The notes under the pieces were generated by a model. It ran no database searches, was not told the DNA's origin, and saw only the letters and a list, made by a program, of their open reading frames with translations. Below are positions 61,853 through 64,000 of a stretch of DNA of 64,000 nt, piece by piece; positions within the stretch are counted from its first letter, which is position 1, and each line of letters starts with the position of its first letter. The DNA lies in assembly GCA_963822175.1 (NCBI GenBank), contig CAWGGJ010000007.1, positions 62,001 through 126,000 on the forward strand, read 5' to 3'. The position numbers and the translations under genes are program-made. The stretch is from FEB-25 sp963822175 (GTDB lineage: Bacteria > Chloroflexota > Anaerolineae > Anaerolineales > UBA4823).

Positions 61853-63760
61853 ATGATCAAACCTTATCGGCTCTTAACCCTGGTGATCATTATCAGTACC
61901 CTGGCTGGGGCTTGTGGAAGGGTGAACACACCCACCCAGGAAGCATTACCAACCACCACAAACCTACAATCCACGGCGCCTGTCACAGGCGTGTCCGTCA
62001 CTCCGCTGGAAATGGTTACCCCGCTTGCAACAGAAATACGAACCTCAGCAGGCGATCTCTCGAACGGGCTGGATGGGCTTGAGTTCGATGCCTTTGTGGA
62101 AGAATCCTACCGCCGATTACTCAGCCGTGACCCAGAGACGGTACTTGAGCTTGGGTTGTCGGAAGTATACAACACACCAAAAGACCAGCTGACTGACATC
62201 TCCGATGCATACATTCACCAGACGCAAACCCTGGAAAGCAATATATTAGCTGTGCTTCAACAATATGACCGCTCTACCCTAACCCCCGAGCAACAACTGA
62301 CCTATGACATTTATTCCTGGTATCTTACTGACAGGGTGAATGGACATGGGTTCATGTACGACGATTATCCGATCAATCCCACCGTCTTCAGCGTACATCT
62401 GGATTTGCTCCAATTCTTCACTGACCTTCGCCCAATGGCAGATCTCAAGGATGCCCAAGATTATGTCACCAGCCTTGGCCAGGTGGACGTCAAGCTCGGA
62501 CAGCTGGTTGATGGCTTGAAGCAGCGTGAAGAACATGGTGCTGTCTTACCCCGTTTCCTGGTTAGCTGGATCCTGGGCGACTTAAGTGCTCTCGCTTCAG
62601 GAGATGCCAGGTCGACGCCTTATTACACCGCATTTGAGACCAAACTCAAGGCATTGAGCAATGTCAGCGAGAGTGAACAGCAAGCCCTACTAACGGCAGC
62701 AGAAGACGCAATCAATGACTCCGTCCTGCCAGGGTACCGAACCCTGGTTGAGTACCTCGAATACCTCCAGACGGTGGCAACAAACGACGCAGGGGTATGG
62801 AAATTCCCGGATGGTGAGGCTTATTATGCATATGCTCTCCAACACTACACCAGCACCGACCTCACCGCCGACCAGATCCATGAAATGGGCTTGCAGGCGC
62901 TGGAAGACGTCCATGCTGAAATGCGCATCATCTTCGACCAGCTGGGATATCCCCAAGATGGAAGCTTGCCAGAACTGTATGCACGCCTTCCAGCGGATAG
63001 TGGCACCCTCTCCGGCAGCGGGATTGTCCAGGGCTACGAGGACATCATTACCACGGTCGACCAATACCTCGGAGGTGCTTTTGACTTACGCCCCAGTGCA
63101 GGTGTGATTGTCGTTGGAGGTCCAACAGGCGGGTATTATATGCCCCCGGCCGTCGATGGCTCACGCCCAGGAATGTTTTATGCCCAGGATACAGGGATCC
63201 AACCCAGGTTCAGCATGCCCACCCTGGCTTACCATGAAGCCATCCCGGGTCATCACTTCCAGATCGCCATCGCCCAACAACTGGACCTGCCCTCCTTTAG
63301 ACGAGCATCTGATTTCACCGCATATGTTGAAGGTTGGGCTTTGTATGCCGAACATTTAGCTGCCGAATTGGGTGCCTATGAGAATGACCCGTATGGTGAC
63401 CTGGGTCGCTTGCAAGCGCAAGCATTTCGGGCTGCCCGCCTGGTAGTAGATACCGGTATTCACGCCAAACAATGGACTTTCGACCAGGCAGTCGATTTCA
63501 TGGTGGAGAACACTGGCATGCCCGAATATGCCATGCAGGGTGAAGTGAGCCGTTACATTTCCCTGCCTGGCCAGGCAACGGCCTATTACATCGGTTATAC
63601 TAAGTTCCTGGAGCTGCGCCAGCGAGCCATGGATGAGCTAGGCGACAAATTCACTCTGAAGGAATTTCATAATCTTGTCCTGGGGAATGGAGCCATGCCA
63701 CTGGAAATCCTGGAGCTGGTAGTTGACAGGTATATCCAATCAAAGCTATCGGGAGAATAG
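61853..63760 (+). CDS. DUF885 family lipoprotein (metallopeptidase-like)
   Basis: A 635-residue protein with a lipoprotein signal (LAGAC, C21), a Thr/Pro-rich linker to about 75, and a large helical DUF885 domain. The zinc-type motif HEAIPGHH lies near 460 and is followed by FTAYVEGWALYAEHLAAELG, where an E occupies a probable third-ligand position. Related proteins hydrolyse peptides. ACAGGAGGAACCA precedes the ATG. It probably acts outside the membrane in peptide scavenging. Confidence 0.9.
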   Translation: MIKPYRLLTLVIIISTLAGACGRVNTPTQEALPTTTNLQSTAPVTGVSVTPLEMVTPLATEIRTSAGDLSNGLDGLEFDAFVEESYRRLLSRDPETVLELGLSEVYNTPKDQLTDISDAYIHQTQTLESNILAVLQQYDRSTLTPEQQLTYDIYSWYLTDRVNGHGFMYDDYPINPTVFSVHLDLLQFFTDLRPMADLKDAQDYVTSLGQVDVKLGQLVDGLKQREEHGAVLPRFLVSWILGDLSALASGDARSTPYYTAFETKLKALSNVSESEQQALLTAAEDAINDSVLPGYRTLVEYLEYLQTVATNDAGVWKFPDGEAYYAYALQHYTSTDLTADQIHEMGLQALEDVHAEMRIIFDQLGYPQDGSLPELYARLPADSGTLSGSGIVQGYEDIITTVDQYLGGAFDLRPSAGVIVVGGPTGGYYMPPAVDGSRPGMFYAQDTGIQPRFSMPTLAYHEAIPGHHFQIAIAQQLDLPSFRRASDFTAYVEGWALYAEHLAAELGAYENDPYGDLGRLQAQAFRAARLVVDTGIHAKQWTFDQAVDFMVENTGMPEYAMQGEVSRYISLPGQATAYYIGYTKFLELRQRAMDELGDKFTLKEFHNLVLGNGAMPLEILELVVDRYIQSKLSGE

Positions 63761-63765
63761 TATCG

Positions 63766-64000
63766 ATGAAAGACCTGATCTTTGCTTGCATGCTGGGCTC
63801 TGGCGAGGGAGAAAAAGACGCCCTGAGACTGGCGCGCAGCATACGCACCTTTGGAGGTGAATTCTCTTTCAACCCAATCTGGATGTTCAGCCGGAGAAGT
63901 GAGCATGACCTTGCTGTAGCGACCCGCCAGGAGATATTTTCCTTGGGGATACGGTTGGTTACGTTTGACATTGATGAGGAAGCAGGAAATTTCTTTTTCG
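63766..64000 (+). CDS. unrecognised protein, cut by window end
   Basis: A frame opening with ATG at 63766, 5 nt after the DUF885 stop, runs off the window (about 78 residues). It begins MKDLIFACMLGSGEGEKDAL, continues IRTFGGEFSFNPIWMFS and ends ITFDIDEE-like sequence. No family is assignable from this part. It is probably cotranscribed with the DUF885 gene. Confidence 0.6.
   Translation, partial: MKDLIFACMLGSGEGEKDALRLARSIRTFGGEFSFNPIWMFSRRSEHDLAVATRQEIFSLGIRLVTFDIDEEAGNFFF

Overview
The window looks like chromosomal DNA from a free-living bacterium, most likely a Chloroflexota (Anaerolineae-like) lineage. That is an inference from the set of protein families, the many short Thr/Pro-rich lipoproteins, the fused glycyl-tRNA synthetase and the interspersed palindromic repeats. 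No rRNA or other decisive taxonomic marker is present. Gene density is high apart from three repeat-rich or decayed stretches.

Layout. 1-4153 (minus): a three-gene protein phosphorylation module of Ser/Thr-type kinase (cut by the window start), PP2C phosphatase and von Willebrand A protein, resembling the YegI/YegK/YegL or TerY-P type triad. 4405-9802: lipid kinase-like protein, DUF1003 membrane protein, decayed fragments (a membrane protein and a possible integrase piece), M48 protease, a multi-TM protein, a small HTH protein lying against an intact tRNA-Ser(CGA), and a small conserved protein. 9863-16138: PPK2 polyphosphate kinase with an apparent 5' frameshift, a ZU5-like lipoprotein, a beta-CASP nuclease, a lipoprotein hydrolase and a DJ-1/PfpI protein.

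16139-24257 is an accessory or scrambled zone. It holds a 195-bp tandem repeat, a frameshifted and catalytically degenerate tyrosine recombinase, a cluster of perfect palindromes, a 107-bp-spaced direct repeat, a 3' fragment of tRNA-Ser, a truncated tRNA-Leu, an AT-rich zinc-ribbon gene, and several copies of a dispersed ~170-bp repeat and of a 28-bp palindrome. It has the signs of old integrations at tRNA genes.

24258-63760 is ordinary housekeeping and metabolic DNA: RNase D, NfeD/SPFH pair, an Lgt-like protein, split NAD synthetase (glutaminase plus synthase), a DnaQ-like exonuclease, DUF3786 and an unrecognised protein in one plus-strand run; MuiA-like protein and fused GlyQS on the minus strand; a double-GNAT gene overlapping a ribbon-helix-helix regulator; a run of DUF1697/DUF1801/lipoprotein/P-loop-like/ICMT genes; FolK with a pteridine-reductase-like SDR; MFS transporters; MsrPQ methionine sulfoxide repair; a DnaJ-zinc-finger-like miniprotein with an SDR; an orphan GAF histidine kinase overlapping a TrmH methyltransferase; methyltransferases, GNATs, a small P-loop kinase and a DUF885 lipoprotein peptidase. 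A further CDS runs off the right edge.

No CRISPR array, no intact insertion sequence and no complete prophage was seen. The most noteworthy items are the kinase/phosphatase/vWA triad with its unusual kinase tail, and the tRNA-associated recombinase and repeat zone at 16-24 kb.
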